Source: Virgibacillus halotolerans | GTDB taxonomy: Bacteria > Bacillota > Bacilli > Bacillales > Amphibacillaceae | Direction: 5' to 3' | Assembly (NCBI RefSeq): GCF_016908515.1 | Contig: NZ_JAFBEA010000001.1 | Coordinates: forward strand, 1,054,001-1,118,000 | DNA: 64,000 bases | In this document: in pieces, positions 26,031 through 34,454 of the stretch | Layout: each line of letters starts with the position of its first letter | Numbering within the stretch: position 1 is the stretch's first letter | Program-made: the position numbers and the translations under genes | Notes under the pieces: model-generated | What the model was told of the DNA's origin: nothing | Databases searched by the model: none | Seen by the model: the letters and a program-made list of their open reading frames with translations, nothing else

Positions 26031-26717
26031 CTAACCCTCCGTTATATTTGTAAACCTCTTTTTAAATGTATGAATATATTCATTCACATAAGTGGATGCA
26101 CCGTGTATATCTTGTTCGCAAATAGCTTCCAGTAGTTCATGATGAATTTCGTTATCATAACTAAACTGCGAATCCAACATGATGTCATGAATCGAAGTAT
26201 AAATAGCATCTGTCATATGTTCATATAAATCTAGTAACACTTGATTTTTTGCAGCTTTTACGATCATTTGGTGAAATGAGATATCTGCGGAGATAAATGC
26301 TTCCAGATCTTTTATTTCTGCGGCAGCTTGACACTGTTTAATATATTCCTGCAGTTTCTTTACATCAGCTTCACTCCTTCGTTTAGCAGCCAACTGAGCA
26401 GCTTCTCTTTCTAACGCTAAACGAACTTCTAATGTCTCTATTAGACTCGATTTTTCAAAGTGACGATGCAATGCAACACCGAGGGAACTCTTCGAACGGA
26501 CTACTGTTCCGCTTCCTTGTTTTGTTTCCAAAAGACCAGCATGTACTAACGCACGGATGGCTTCCCTTAATGTATTTCTGCTAACACCAAATTCTTCCAT
26601 CAATTGCATTTCCGGTGGTAATTTGTTGCCCACTGCCCAATGTCCATTTCCAATTAATTCTTCCATTTGTGATGCTACTTGCTCAACCAAAGATACACGG
26701 CTCGTTTTCTTTAACAT
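26031..26717 (-). CDS. GntR-family regulator, FadR subfamily (FCD domain)
   Basis: A 228-residue regulator. The N-terminal winged helix (LPPEMQLMEEFGVSRNTLREA, then GLLETKQGSGTVVR) is followed by an all-helical FCD ligand domain. The latter has the metal/acid-binding His positions in SADISFHQMIV and NEIHHELLEAI. Members sense small carboxylates or acyl compounds. AGGAG lies 8 nt before the ATG. The first gene of a bicistronic unit with the CynX-type transporter, whose start overlaps its ribosome site with this gene's end. A direct repeat TAGGAT-N10-TAGGAT lies in its upstream region. Confidence 0.88.
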   Translation of the reverse strand: MLKKTSRVSLVEQVASQMEELIGNGHWAVGNKLPPEMQLMEEFGVSRNTLREAIRALVHAGLLETKQGSGTVVRSKSSLGVALHRHFEKSSLIETLEVRLALEREAAQLAAKRRSEADVKKLQEYIKQCQAAAEIKDLEAFISADISFHQMIVKAAKNQVLLDLYEHMTDAIYTSIHDIMLDSQFSYDNEIHHELLEAICEQDIHGASTYVNEYIHTFKKRFTNITEG

Positions 26718-26940
26718 TTTACACGCTCCTAAAGTTGTAGGATGATTGGTATATAGGATATATTATCACGACTTTATTTCTGTGTAAATTTAAAAGATAA
26801 TTCACATATATTGCTTCGCTGCCTTATTAATCAAATTATTCAGGTAGTAAAAGGGACGGCTATGTTATCATTAAATAAGAATCATACTAACGAACGATGG
26901 CAAGCATAAGAACACGGATATTTGAAGGGAGAAGATACAA

Positions 26941-28134
26941 ATGAAACCAACAGAATCATCGAAACACACCTTATTCACCGATGCATTTACACGAGACCCT
27001 TATCCCGCATATACGAGGCTAAGAGAGGAAGCACCCGTTTCCTATGTACTACTTCCAGATGGCCAATACGCGTGGATGATCACGAAATATGACGATGCGC
27101 TTGCAGCATTAAAAGATCAAAGGTTCATAAAAGATTTCACAAAACTTACTGGTAACAACATGGAACATAGCAGTGTCTTTAGCCAAAATATGCTTTTTGC
27201 GGATATGCCTGATCATAAACGATTACGCGGACTCGTTTCCAAAGCATTCACACCGCAAATGATTGCTGGTATGCGCGATCGTATCCAGGAAATTACCGAT
27301 GAACTGCTTGATCACATTGCAGATAAAGATAAGATAGATCTTATTGATGTGTTTGCATTCCCCCTACCGATTATCGTCATCTGTGAGATGCTAGGGATTC
27401 CGACCGAGGATCGTGATAAGTTTCGCATTTGGTCCAATTCAATGATAGAAGGCTCAAATGGTGAATTCGCTCAAAATATGGAACAACACATGAAGGATTT
27501 TGTTGCTTACCTCGGAAAAAGGTTTGCGATTATGCGAGAAAGTCCAGGTGAGGATTTGATTAGTAAACTGCTTGTTTCAGAAGAACAAGGGGACCAATTA
27601 ACAGAGCAGGAGCTATACGGCGTCGTGTCACTATTAATTATTGCCGGTCACGAAACGACCGTAAATTTAATTGGCAATAGTGTGATGGCTTTATTAGAGA
27701 ACCCAAAGCAGATGGCTTTATTAAAAGAACAACCAGTATTGATTCATACTGCGATAGAAGAAGTGTTACGCTATAATGATCCCGTTGAATTTAGTACATC
27801 ACGTTGGGCAGGAGCGGATTTAGATTTCAAAGGGGAATCCATTCGTAAAGGGGATTTAGTGATTGTCGTTCTTAATTCAGCAAATCATGATCCAAATCAA
27901 TTTAAAGACCCGGAAATATTTGATATTACACGGCAAAAAAGCAGACATTTAGCCTTTGGCAAGGGCATTCACGCTTGTCTTGGCGCTCCACTTGCCCGGT
28001 TGGAAGGTGAAATAGCCATTAATAGTCTGCTAAGGCGCTTCCCTAGTATGACATTGAATGAAGATAAGGAAAATCTTGAATGGCGTGCAGGCATGATCGT
28101 TAGAGGCGTTAAGGAACTGCCTATATCTACATAA
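26941..28134 (+). CDS. Cytochrome P450
   Basis: A 397-residue soluble class I bacterial P450 with haem monooxygenase function. The I-helix is LIIAGHETTVNLIGNS near 232-247 (acid-alcohol pair E-T), the K-helix ExxR lies in EEVLRYNDP near 280, and the haem loop FGKGIHACLGAPLAR near 340 carries the Cys ligand. The style matches the CYP107/CYP109 families common in Bacillus, which hydroxylate fatty acids, terpenoids or macrolides. No ferredoxin or reductase gene is adjacent, so it must borrow redox partners. It is a single gene behind GGGAGAAG and is closed by a strong terminator. Confidence 0.92.
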   Translation: MKPTESSKHTLFTDAFTRDPYPAYTRLREEAPVSYVLLPDGQYAWMITKYDDALAALKDQRFIKDFTKLTGNNMEHSSVFSQNMLFADMPDHKRLRGLVSKAFTPQMIAGMRDRIQEITDELLDHIADKDKIDLIDVFAFPLPIIVICEMLGIPTEDRDKFRIWSNSMIEGSNGEFAQNMEQHMKDFVAYLGKRFAIMRESPGEDLISKLLVSEEQGDQLTEQELYGVVSLLIIAGHETTVNLIGNSVMALLENPKQMALLKEQPVLIHTAIEEVLRYNDPVEFSTSRWAGADLDFKGESIRKGDLVIVVLNSANHDPNQFKDPEIFDITRQKSRHLAFGKGIHACLGAPLARLEGEIAINSLLRRFPSMTLNEDKENLEWRAGMIVRGVKELPIST

Positions 28135-28146
28135 ACGATCTAAGAA

Positions 28147-28186
28147 AAAGAGGAGGAACCTAGCATCAGCCAGATTCCTCCTCTTT
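28147..28186. terminator. Bidirectional terminator between P450 and ectC
   Basis: AAAGAGGAGGAA pairs perfectly with TTCCTCCTCTTT (12 bp, 16-nt loop) between two convergent genes, with A and T runs on the two sides. Confidence 0.88.
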
Positions 28187-28195
28187 GCTATTATT

Positions 28196-28582
28196 TTATT
28201 CTGTCAATAATGGATAAACGCCCTCTTCATCATGTGTTTCTGTCCCAACTAGTGGTGGGTTGAATACACACACCATACGCATTTGCGTTTTTGCCCGAAG
28301 ATAATGTTTATCGTGTTCGTCTAAAACATAAATTGTACCGGCTTTTAACGGGTAAACATCTCCGGTTTCAATCTTTTCAATTTCTCCTTCGCCTTCGATA
28401 CAATAAACCGCTTCAATATGGTTTTTATACCAGAAATAGCTTTCAGTACCTGCTTTAATAATCGTGTCGTTTACACTAAAACCAACACCATCTTTTTTCG
28501 ATAAAAATCTGCGGCTTGCCCATGTTTCACCTGTTGTTTCGTCTTCTGTTCCTACAATATCTTCTAGTGATCTTACAATCAT
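28196..28582 (-). CDS. ectC: L-ectoine synthase
   Basis: Cyclises N-gamma-acetyl-2,4-diaminobutyrate to ectoine, the last step of the compatible-solute pathway. The 128-residue cupin matches EctC throughout: MIVRSLEDIVGTEDETTGET, SRRFLSKKDGVGFSVNDTII, FWYKNHIEAVYCIEGEGEIE (Glu metal ligand), GTIYVLDEHDKHYLRA (His ligand) and VCVFNPPLVGTETHDE. Third gene of ectA-ectB-ectC, 54 bp after ectB. No ectoine hydroxylase (ectD) or aspartokinase is attached, and the operon ends here with a terminator. Confidence 0.97.
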   Translation of the reverse strand: MIVRSLEDIVGTEDETTGETWASRRFLSKKDGVGFSVNDTIIKAGTESYFWYKNHIEAVYCIEGEGEIEKIETGDVYPLKAGTIYVLDEHDKHYLRAKTQMRMVCVFNPPLVGTETHDEEGVYPLLTE

Positions 28583-28636
28583 TTCTATCTCTCCTTTGTC
28601 GTCTAAGCGTTATATTTTGTAATATTTATTTGTAAA

Positions 28637-29914
28637 TTAGGATGCAAGTACTTGTGCAATACTTTCGTCAAGAATACGCAAGCCTTCTTCCAGTCCTTCG
28701 AAATCTATGATTAGCGGTGGAAGGAATTTAACAACCTCATCATTAGGACCTGACGTTTCTACAATTAACCCACGTTTAAATGCTTCTGCACATATGTCAA
28801 CTGCTAGTGAATCAACGCCAAGGGCGATCCCTTGCATTAACCCTCTACCACGCGCTTCCCCTTTTAATTCTGGGTATTTTTTTATCAGCGTTTCAATGAA
28901 ATTACTAAGGAATTCTGCCTTTTCTTTAATCGCAATACTAAATGCATCATCTTCCCAATTCTTTAGCGCTTCTGTTGCAGCAATAAATGCCAAGTTATTT
29001 CCGCGAAATGTTCCGTTATGTTCACCTGGGCCCCATTGGTCATATTCCGGTTTGATTAGTGTGATTGCCATTGGCAGTCCAACGCCGCCAATTGATTTGG
29101 ATAGGCAAACAACATCCGGATTGATTCCAGCAGGCTCAAAGCTAAAGAATGTACCTGTTCTACCACATCCCGCTTGAACGTCATCAATGATTAATAAAAT
29201 ATCCCAGCGTTTACAGATGCTTTCCACCTTTTTCAACCATTCTAACCGTGCAGCATTAATCCCACCTTCACCTTGTACCGTTTCCAAGATGATTGCTGCC
29301 GGCAATGCCACGCCACTTCCACTATCTTCTAAAAATCGGTCCAAGTAAGCAATTGAATCCTGATCTTCCACATAATCATCGAATGGCATTGATACGGTAT
29401 GGTGAAGTGGAATTCCTGCACCATGTCGTTTAAATGAGTTACCTGTAACAGAAAGTGAACCAATTGTCATGCCATGAAATGCGTTCGTAAAACTGATCAC
29501 TGTATCCCGTCCGGTTACTTTTCGAGCTATTTTCAATGCGCTTTCAACAGTGTTTGTACCTGTTGGTCCGGGAAACATTATCTTATAATCCAGATTACGT
29601 GGCTCTAGAATGGTTTTCTTAAACTGTTCCAGAAATTCTTTCCTCGGATTTGTTCCCATATCCAAGCTGTGAATAATACCATCATTCTGAATGTATTCAA
29701 TCATCTTTGCCTGCATTTTGTCATCGTTATGACCATAATTCAATGTACCCGCACCTGCAAAGAAATCAATGTATTCTCTTCCATCTATGTCCCACAGCTT
29801 GTATCCTTTGGCCTTTTCAAAAATCGTTGGCCAACTACGGCTGTAACTTCTCACTGCTGATTCAATTTCCTCAAATGTTTTCATCTTCGATTCTGCTACT
29901 GCTCCGACTGACAC
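28637..29914 (-). CDS. ectB: Diaminobutyrate--2-oxoglutarate transaminase
   Basis: A PLP-dependent class III aminotransferase making 2,4-diaminobutyrate from aspartate semialdehyde and glutamate, the first ectoine step. Motifs are [17 protein letters not shown] near 52, [18 protein letters not shown] near 140, [19 protein letters not shown] near 235 and the PLP-lysine block [15 protein letters not shown] near 262. The start is uncertain. AAGGG is 8 nt before a GTG at 29914, giving 425 residues; a GTG at 29923 abuts the ribosome site and an ATG at 29884 lacks one. It begins 18 bp after ectA, whose end holds the ribosome site. Confidence 0.95.
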   Translation of the reverse strand: MSVGAVAESKMKTFEEIESAVRSYSRSWPTIFEKAKGYKLWDIDGREYIDFFAGAGTLNYGHNDDKMQAKMIEYIQNDGIIHSLDMGTNPRKEFLEQFKKTILEPRNLDYKIMFPGPTGTNTVESALKIARKVTGRDTVISFTNAFHGMTIGSLSVTGNSFKRHGAGIPLHHTVSMPFDDYVEDQDSIAYLDRFLEDSGSGVALPAAIILETVQGEGGINAARLEWLKKVESICKRWDILLIIDDVQAGCGRTGTFFSFEPAGINPDVVCLSKSIGGVGLPMAITLIKPEYDQWGPGEHNGTFRGNNLAFIAATEALKNWEDDAFSIAIKEKAEFLSNFIETLIKKYPELKGEARGRGLMQGIALGVDSLAVDICAEAFKRGLIVETSGPNDEVVKFLPPLIIDFEGLEEGLRILDESIAQVLAS

Positions 29915-29932
29915 ACAAATCACCCTTATCCT

Positions 29933-30514
29933 TTATTTTTGTAATTTAATTGGTCCTATTCTGAATAGAATTTCCTCTTCATGATCTTCTTCTTCATTTG
30001 GGAAATCTTCAGCCAAAATATAATCAGATATTACACAATTACTCTCAAGCTTGTTTGCAAGCCCCCAGAATAAATGATTTGATGGGGTATTTGACGGGGA
30101 CACAGTCGCTTCTAAATAATCAAGTTGTTGATCGAAATCGCGATTCAGCAATTCAAACAACATCTTGGTTGCTAATCCTTGTCCTTGTTCGGATTCATTC
30201 ACAGCCACCTGCCAGATGAACAGCGTATCCCTTGTATCCGGATGTATAAACCCGGAAATAAAGCCAACAATCTTCCCTTCTCTTTCGGCTACAATGGATG
30301 TTTCGGAAAAAATTTCACACCACATAATATAGCTGTAGGAAGAATTAAGATCCAGGACGCCTGTCTGTTTCACAAGTTCCCAAACCGGAGCGCCATCTTC
30401 TTTATTTGGCTTACGAAAATGAAATTTCGTTTCTGGTTCTTTTACATTTACTTTACTCGTTTCAACTGAATAGATGCTCTCACCTCCAAGTTTTTTAGAA
30501 AACTTCGCATTCAT
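29933..30514 (-). CDS. ectA: L-2,4-diaminobutyrate N-acetyltransferase
   Basis: The GNAT enzyme that gamma-acetylates diaminobutyrate for ectoine synthesis. The conserved body starts at FHFRKPNKEDGAPVWELVK and continues LDLNSSYSYIMWCEIFSETS, WQVAVNESEQGQGLATKML (CoA-binding Q-x-x-G-x-A) and ATVSPSNTPSNHLFWGLA. The N-terminus is about 28 residues longer than the conserved region if the ATG at 30514 is used, and only AAAGG 4 nt upstream supports it. A strong GGAGGTGAG at about 30480-30488 has no standard in-frame start after it. A longer frame to 30595 lacks a ribosome site. First gene of ectABC, preceded by a good SigA promoter. Confidence 0.93.
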   Translation of the reverse strand: MNAKFSKKLGGESIYSVETSKVNVKEPETKFHFRKPNKEDGAPVWELVKQTGVLDLNSSYSYIMWCEIFSETSIVAEREGKIVGFISGFIHPDTRDTLFIWQVAVNESEQGQGLATKMLFELLNRDFDQQLDYLEATVSPSNTPSNHLFWGLANKLESNCVISDYILAEDFPNEEEDHEEEILFRIGPIKLQK

Positions 30515-30641
30515 TATGCCTTTAATCGCGAGTGCCTTCGTTGCCCTTATACATGAGGAAAGTTTTAATTTTTCCGCTCTGTTAAAACAACACATCTATT
30601 AGCTTAAAGTTAATGCTTACTTCCGTCAAAACGAATTAAAC

Positions 30642-30669
30642 ATCATATAGCGTGATTAATCATTATCAA
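30642..30669 (-). promoter_or_regulatory. SigA-type promoter of ectABC
   Basis: TTGATA (30669-30664) and TATGAT (30647-30642) on the minus strand with a 16-bp spacer. The transcript would start near 30635, about 120 nt before the chosen ectA start. No riboswitch-like fold is apparent in that leader. Confidence 0.6.
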
Positions 30670-30971
30670 GTACGTTTAGTGGGGTCTCAGGGGGGAATGC
30701 CTTTTAATAGCTGTAAATTGCATGGAATATGCGGAATTTTTAGGAGGTACCAACAATATAGTAAAAAGAGATCAAAAGGTATTAAGCCGCATCCATACAG
30801 TTTTCAAGTCTTTATTCCAATGTCATTCATGCAATAATCAAGCATCTTTACTTAGGCACCTGTATTCCAATTCCACAGAAATAATATATACATGCGACTA
30901 GATTTCTTTCAAAAGATGTTAATTCTACCTGCATCGTTATGCAAAAAGGACACAACGTCTCCTTTATTCGA
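30670..30971. other. Intergenic DNA between ectABC and metNI promoters
   Basis: No convincing gene. An isolated AGGAGGT (30742-30748) has no start codon in range: it is followed by ATATAGTAAAA, so the ribosome site may belong to a decayed gene. AAAGGAC-acaac-GTCTCCTTT near 30946-30965 forms a small hairpin just before the metNI promoter. The S-box (SAM riboswitch) common before metNIQ in Firmicutes was looked for and not found. Confidence 0.5.
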
Positions 30972-31000
30972 GTGACATGATATTCAATCTATAGTATAAT
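30972..31000 (+). promoter_or_regulatory. SigA-type promoter of metNI
   Basis: GTGACA (30972-30977), 17 bp, TATAAT (30995-31000), about 55 bp before metN. Confidence 0.7.
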
Positions 31001-31054
31001 CATAGGAATTATATGATTCTTTAATAAATGCTTTAGCAGCCAGGGGGAATAATC

Positions 31055-32071
31055 ATGATAGAAATGAAGCATATCTCAAAAACATATACACGAAAAGGAG
31101 TAGAAACAGAAGCACTTCATCAGGTGAACTTGAAAGTAAATGAAGGGGATATTTATGGAGTTATCGGCTATAGCGGCGCAGGGAAAAGTACACTGATCCG
31201 TATGATTAACTTTTTAGAAAAACCGACCAGTGGTCAAGTTTTTATTAATGGTATAGATCTTGGTTCATATAGCACGAGTCAATTAAGGGATGCCAGAAAA
31301 AATATCGGCATGATTTTCCAGCATTTTAATTTACTGAATTCAAAAACAATTTTTCAAAATGTTGCTATTCCCCTCGTTTTATCTAAAGTAAATAAAACTC
31401 AAATCAAGGATCGCGTGTTGGAGTTGCTTGATTTTGTTGGGTTAGCAGATAAGGCTGAAAGCTATCCAAATGAATTATCGGGCGGCCAAAAACAGCGAAT
31501 TGGCATCGCCCGGGCTTTGGCATCCAACCCTTCCGTATTATTATGTGATGAAGCAACATCGGCGCTGGATCCACAAACAACCGATTCGATTTTAAATTTA
31601 CTTAAAAAGATAAATGAGGAATACAACATAACTATTTTGATCATTACACATGAGATGAGTATCATTCAAAAAGTTTGTAATCGTGTAGCTGTGATGGAGA
31701 ATGGAGAAATCATTGAGGAAGGAAATGTTTTAGATGTTTTCGGATCACCTCAACAAACTTCAACGAAAAAGTTTGTTCAAACCGTCATCCATGATGAAAT
31801 TCCTGCCAGTGTTAAAAATAAAATAAAGGACGTTCCCAACAGTCGATTATTTAAAGTACCTTTTGATCAAAATGACACAAATCCGATTGTGAATGATCTG
31901 ATTCGAACCTTTAACATTACGGTAAACATTGTTTTTGCGAGTATCAATGAAATTAAGGATGATACGATTGGTTATCTGGTTTTGCAACTTATCGGTGAGA
32001 AAGATCTATTAGAGAAGGCTGCAGGCTATTTAAGCCATCCTGAAATTGGCGCGAAGGAGTTGGCTAAATAA
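31055..32071 (+). CDS. metN: Methionine ABC transporter ATP-binding protein
   Basis: The ATPase subunit of the methionine importer. The 338 residues contain Walker A GYSGAGKST near 38, Q-loop FQHFNLL, ABC signature LSGGQKQRIGIARAL near 140, Walker B LLCDEATSALD and the H-loop THEM. A C-terminal NIL (ferredoxin-like) domain from about 262 gives feedback inhibition by methionine in this family. CAGGGGGA precedes the ATG. Its stop codon overlaps the ATG of metI by one base. The binding protein gene metQ is not downstream in the usual metNIQ order but lies on the opposite strand, converging on this operon. Confidence 0.94.
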   Translation: MIEMKHISKTYTRKGVETEALHQVNLKVNEGDIYGVIGYSGAGKSTLIRMINFLEKPTSGQVFINGIDLGSYSTSQLRDARKNIGMIFQHFNLLNSKTIFQNVAIPLVLSKVNKTQIKDRVLELLDFVGLADKAESYPNELSGGQKQRIGIARALASNPSVLLCDEATSALDPQTTDSILNLLKKINEEYNITILIITHEMSIIQKVCNRVAVMENGEIIEEGNVLDVFGSPQQTSTKKFVQTVIHDEIPASVKNKIKDVPNSRLFKVPFDQNDTNPIVNDLIRTFNITVNIVFASINEIKDDTIGYLVLQLIGEKDLLEKAAGYLSHPEIGAKELAK

Positions 32072-32730
32072 TGTTTGAAACAACAGTTACCATGGATCAG
32101 TTTATCCAATCCATGATCGATACATTTTATATGGTTGGATTTTCACTTGTGATCGGTTCTATCATTGGTATTCCACTTGGCATCTTGCTTGTTGTAACCC
32201 GCCCCGGTGGCATCATTGAAAGTAAACTTTTTTATAAAATAATGAACCCGATTGTAAATATATTCAGATCGCTGCCATTCATTATTTTACTCGTTGCAAT
32301 TATCCCGTTCACACGGTTAATTGTCCATACCTCGATTGGAACACCGGCAGCAATCGTTCCGCTTATCATTTATATTGCACCATTTATCGCTCGGGTAGTA
32401 GAGAACTCGATCCTGGAAGTGGATGATGGAATTATAGAAGCGGCAGAATCCATGGGAGCAACGCCATTCCAAACCATCTGGTATTTCCTTATCCCAGAGG
32501 CCCTGGGTTCATTAATTCTAAGTTTAACAACAGCGACAATTGGATTGCTTGGTGCCACTGCGATGGCAGGCGCAGTTGGTGGCGGCGGGATTGGTGATTT
32601 AGCAATCAGCTATGGCTACCAGCGATTTGATTCCTTTATTATGCTGGTTACAGTAGTTGTTTTAATTGTATTTGTCCAAGTTATGCAGTCGTTTGGTAAT
32701 TGGCTTGCCGCTAAAGTAAGAAGAGAATAG
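32071..32730 (+). CDS. metI: Methionine ABC transporter permease
   Basis: The membrane subunit of MetNIQ. The 219 residues form about five transmembrane helices. The EAA-type coupling loop is AAESMGATPFQTIWYFLIPEALG near 128-150, and the C-terminal part carries AGAVGGGGIGDLAISYGYQRF, a MetI hallmark. Its ATG overlaps the metN stop (TAATG), so the two are translationally coupled. A perfect 14-bp bidirectional terminator starts directly after the stop codon and also ends metQ on the other strand. Confidence 0.94.
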   Translation: MFETTVTMDQFIQSMIDTFYMVGFSLVIGSIIGIPLGILLVVTRPGGIIESKLFYKIMNPIVNIFRSLPFIILLVAIIPFTRLIVHTSIGTPAAIVPLIIYIAPFIARVVENSILEVDDGIIEAAESMGATPFQTIWYFLIPEALGSLILSLTTATIGLLGATAMAGAVGGGGIGDLAISYGYQRFDSFIMLVTVVVLIVFVQVMQSFGNWLAAKVRRE

Positions 32731-32766
32731 AAAAAACGCGTCACCAATAGGTGTGACGCGTTTTTT
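32731..32766. terminator. Bidirectional terminator between metI and metQ
   Basis: AAAAAACGCGTCAC pairs with GTGACGCGTTTTTT. The stem is a perfect 14 bp with U tracts on both strands. Confidence 0.92.
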
Positions 32767-32771
32767 CGTTA

Positions 32772-33605
32772 CTATTGAAGTTCTTCTGGAATAAACCAGT
32801 AATCACTATCATTATGTTCTTCCATATATTCCTTAAATTCATCAGATTCGTAGGCATCTTTTACAGCTTGTGCCCATTCACTGTCTTCGTCATCTCCATT
32901 AACAACAACGACTAATTCCAATTCCTTTAAAATATCTTCGGAAAGTAAGCTAGTAGAAGCATCTAAACCGGATGAATATACAATACTTCCAGGAATAACC
33001 CCATAATCCAAATCATCCATTGATCGTGGTATTTGCGCTGAGTCCATTTCAGTAATTTTTATATCCTTGTAATTTTCTTCGATATCTTGTTGTGTTGCTT
33101 TGACTAGTTCCACATCATCTTTAATTTTTATTAAGTCTGCTTTTTGCAGTAGTGCATACGCTCTGGCGGCATTGGATGGATCATTTGGAATGCCTACAAC
33201 ATCACCTGCGTCAATATCATCTAAAGAAGATTTTTCCCCTGGATAAATACCGGTTGGCACGGTAGGAATTGGTGTTAAGGCAACAAGGTCAGCACCCTTT
33301 TCCTCATTAAAATTCTCCATATAGGCGGTGTGTTGATCCACGTTAAGATCCACAGATCCTTCATCTAACGCTATATCTGCTTGCAATAACTCTGTAAAAT
33401 CAACGTCCTCAACAGTGTACCCTTGATCCTCCAGGATTGGTTTAATGCCATCTAAAAATAATTCACTATAAGGACCGGGTGACGTGCCGACTGTAAATGT
33501 TGTCTTCTCCCCTTCAGCGGTATCATCCTCTCCGCCACATGCAGCTAACACGAAAATAAATAACAAAAAAACCGATGTTAAAACCCCAATTTTAAACTTT
33601 TTCAT
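32772..33605 (-). CDS. metQ: Methionine-binding lipoprotein
   Basis: The substrate-binding protein of the methionine importer, a NlpA-family lipoprotein anchored outside the membrane. The N-terminus MKKFKIGVLTSVFLLFIFV leads to the lipobox LAAC with the lipidated Cys at about 23, then an acidic linker. The mature part has FTVGTSPGPYSELFLDGIKP, DQHTAYMENFNEEKGADLV and GDVVGIPNDPSNAARAYALL, all typical of MetQ. GAGGAG selects the ATG at 33605; a GTG 5 codons earlier overlaps the ribosome site. It is transcribed alone from its own promoter, convergent to metNI, which is unusual because metQ normally follows metI. Confidence 0.93.
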   Translation of the reverse strand: MKKFKIGVLTSVFLLFIFVLAACGGEDDTAEGEKTTFTVGTSPGPYSELFLDGIKPILEDQGYTVEDVDFTELLQADIALDEGSVDLNVDQHTAYMENFNEEKGADLVALTPIPTVPTGIYPGEKSSLDDIDAGDVVGIPNDPSNAARAYALLQKADLIKIKDDVELVKATQQDIEENYKDIKITEMDSAQIPRSMDDLDYGVIPGSIVYSSGLDASTSLLSEDILKELELVVVVNGDDEDSEWAQAVKDAYESDEFKEYMEEHNDSDYWFIPEELQ

Positions 33606-33675
33606 TCCCCATCTCCTCACATTACATTTTTATTTTATTCATACTTTACTACTAGGTATAATATGATTAATGATT

Positions 33676-33704
33676 ATATTATACAACTTTCTTACTATTG
33701 TCAA
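33676..33704 (-). promoter_or_regulatory. SigA-type promoter of metQ
   Basis: TTGACA (33704-33699) on the minus strand is followed by overlapping -10 candidates, TAATAT with a 17-bp spacer or TATAAT with 15 bp. No SAM riboswitch lies in the about 65-nt leader. Confidence 0.6.
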
Positions 33705-33743
33705 TTAATTTTCAATCAATCGAACAATTTCACCCTTTTAGAT

Positions 33744-34349
33744 TCATGATAAATGGTAAATTGAAAACCGCTCATATGGATTATTATCATATAATCGTGA
33801 AACAAACAATTCCTGTTTCAATTGAAATGGTGTATTGTTCTCCAAAAAATAGATGTAATCCTCTGATGCATAATATAATATCAGTTCAACTTCCCGTGGG
33901 GATTCCTCTGTGGAACGTAAAATATTTTGAATGATTTTCATGAAAATTTGGACAGAAAAGGGATTAAAAAAATAAAATCGATTGTCTGAATCAGCAATTT
34001 CATATACTTCAGCCAGTTCATGATGAAATTGAATGGTCTCTTGGCCTTTTTTCGTTTTCTTCATATACTTTTTCTTATTTTTAACAGCCTGCTGATAAAA
34101 CGTATCATCCATTTCGACCCCTTTCACTCTTATTTTTTTAAAATAATGGATAAAGAAGCATAACCTTCCTTTTCCTGCACCAAAGTCAACCATACAATCA
34201 TCTTGTTTGAATTCATATTGCTCCAATAGCAATTCCAATACCTCATATTCCGTTGGCTCGTATGGGTGATTGTGTGATAACGCATCATATTCCTTTTGGT
34301 ATCCACCGGTTTTTATATGTAGCAGCTTTTCATAATAATGTTCTTTCAT
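33744..34349 (-). CDS. Class I SAM-dependent methyltransferase, substrate unknown
   Basis: A 201-residue methyltransferase-fold protein. Motif I is MVDFGAGKGRLCFFIHYF near 55, motif II lies in VKGVEMDDTFYQQAV near 77, and FYFFNPFSVQIFMKII near 125 stands where the catalytic motif IV usually is. The asparagine-proline pair in FNPF recalls N-methyltransferase or rRNA-type NPPF motifs, but the substrate is not known. GGAG fits the ATG at 34349; an earlier in-frame ATG touches its AAAGG. A single gene with no nearby partner. Confidence 0.78.
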   Translation of the reverse strand: MKEHYYEKLLHIKTGGYQKEYDALSHNHPYEPTEYEVLELLLEQYEFKQDDCMVDFGAGKGRLCFFIHYFKKIRVKGVEMDDTFYQQAVKNKKKYMKKTKKGQETIQFHHELAEVYEIADSDNRFYFFNPFSVQIFMKIIQNILRSTEESPREVELILYYASEDYIYFLENNTPFQLKQELFVSRLYDNNPYERFSIYHLS

Positions 34350-34411
34350 TGGCCCGCGCTCCATCCTTTATTTATATGAATATAGTGCGATTTTGAACAA
34401 CCTCTTATAGC

Positions 34412-34440
34412 AAAAAGCACCCCATGTTTCGGAGTGCTTT
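34412..34440 (-). terminator. Terminator after the UPF0182 gene
   Basis: In minus-strand RNA, AAAGCACTCC pairs with GGGGTGCTTT and is followed by U5. Confidence 0.8.
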
Positions 34441-34454
34441 CCTCTATTGATTCA

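Noticed and set aside
30652..30837. 61-codon plus-strand frame in the ect-met gap
   Set aside because: It overlaps the ectA promoter, lacks a ribosome site at its start and shows no family features.
30670..31054. SAM riboswitch (S-box) or T-box before metNI
   Set aside because: None of the conserved blocks is present; only a promoter and a short hairpin are seen.
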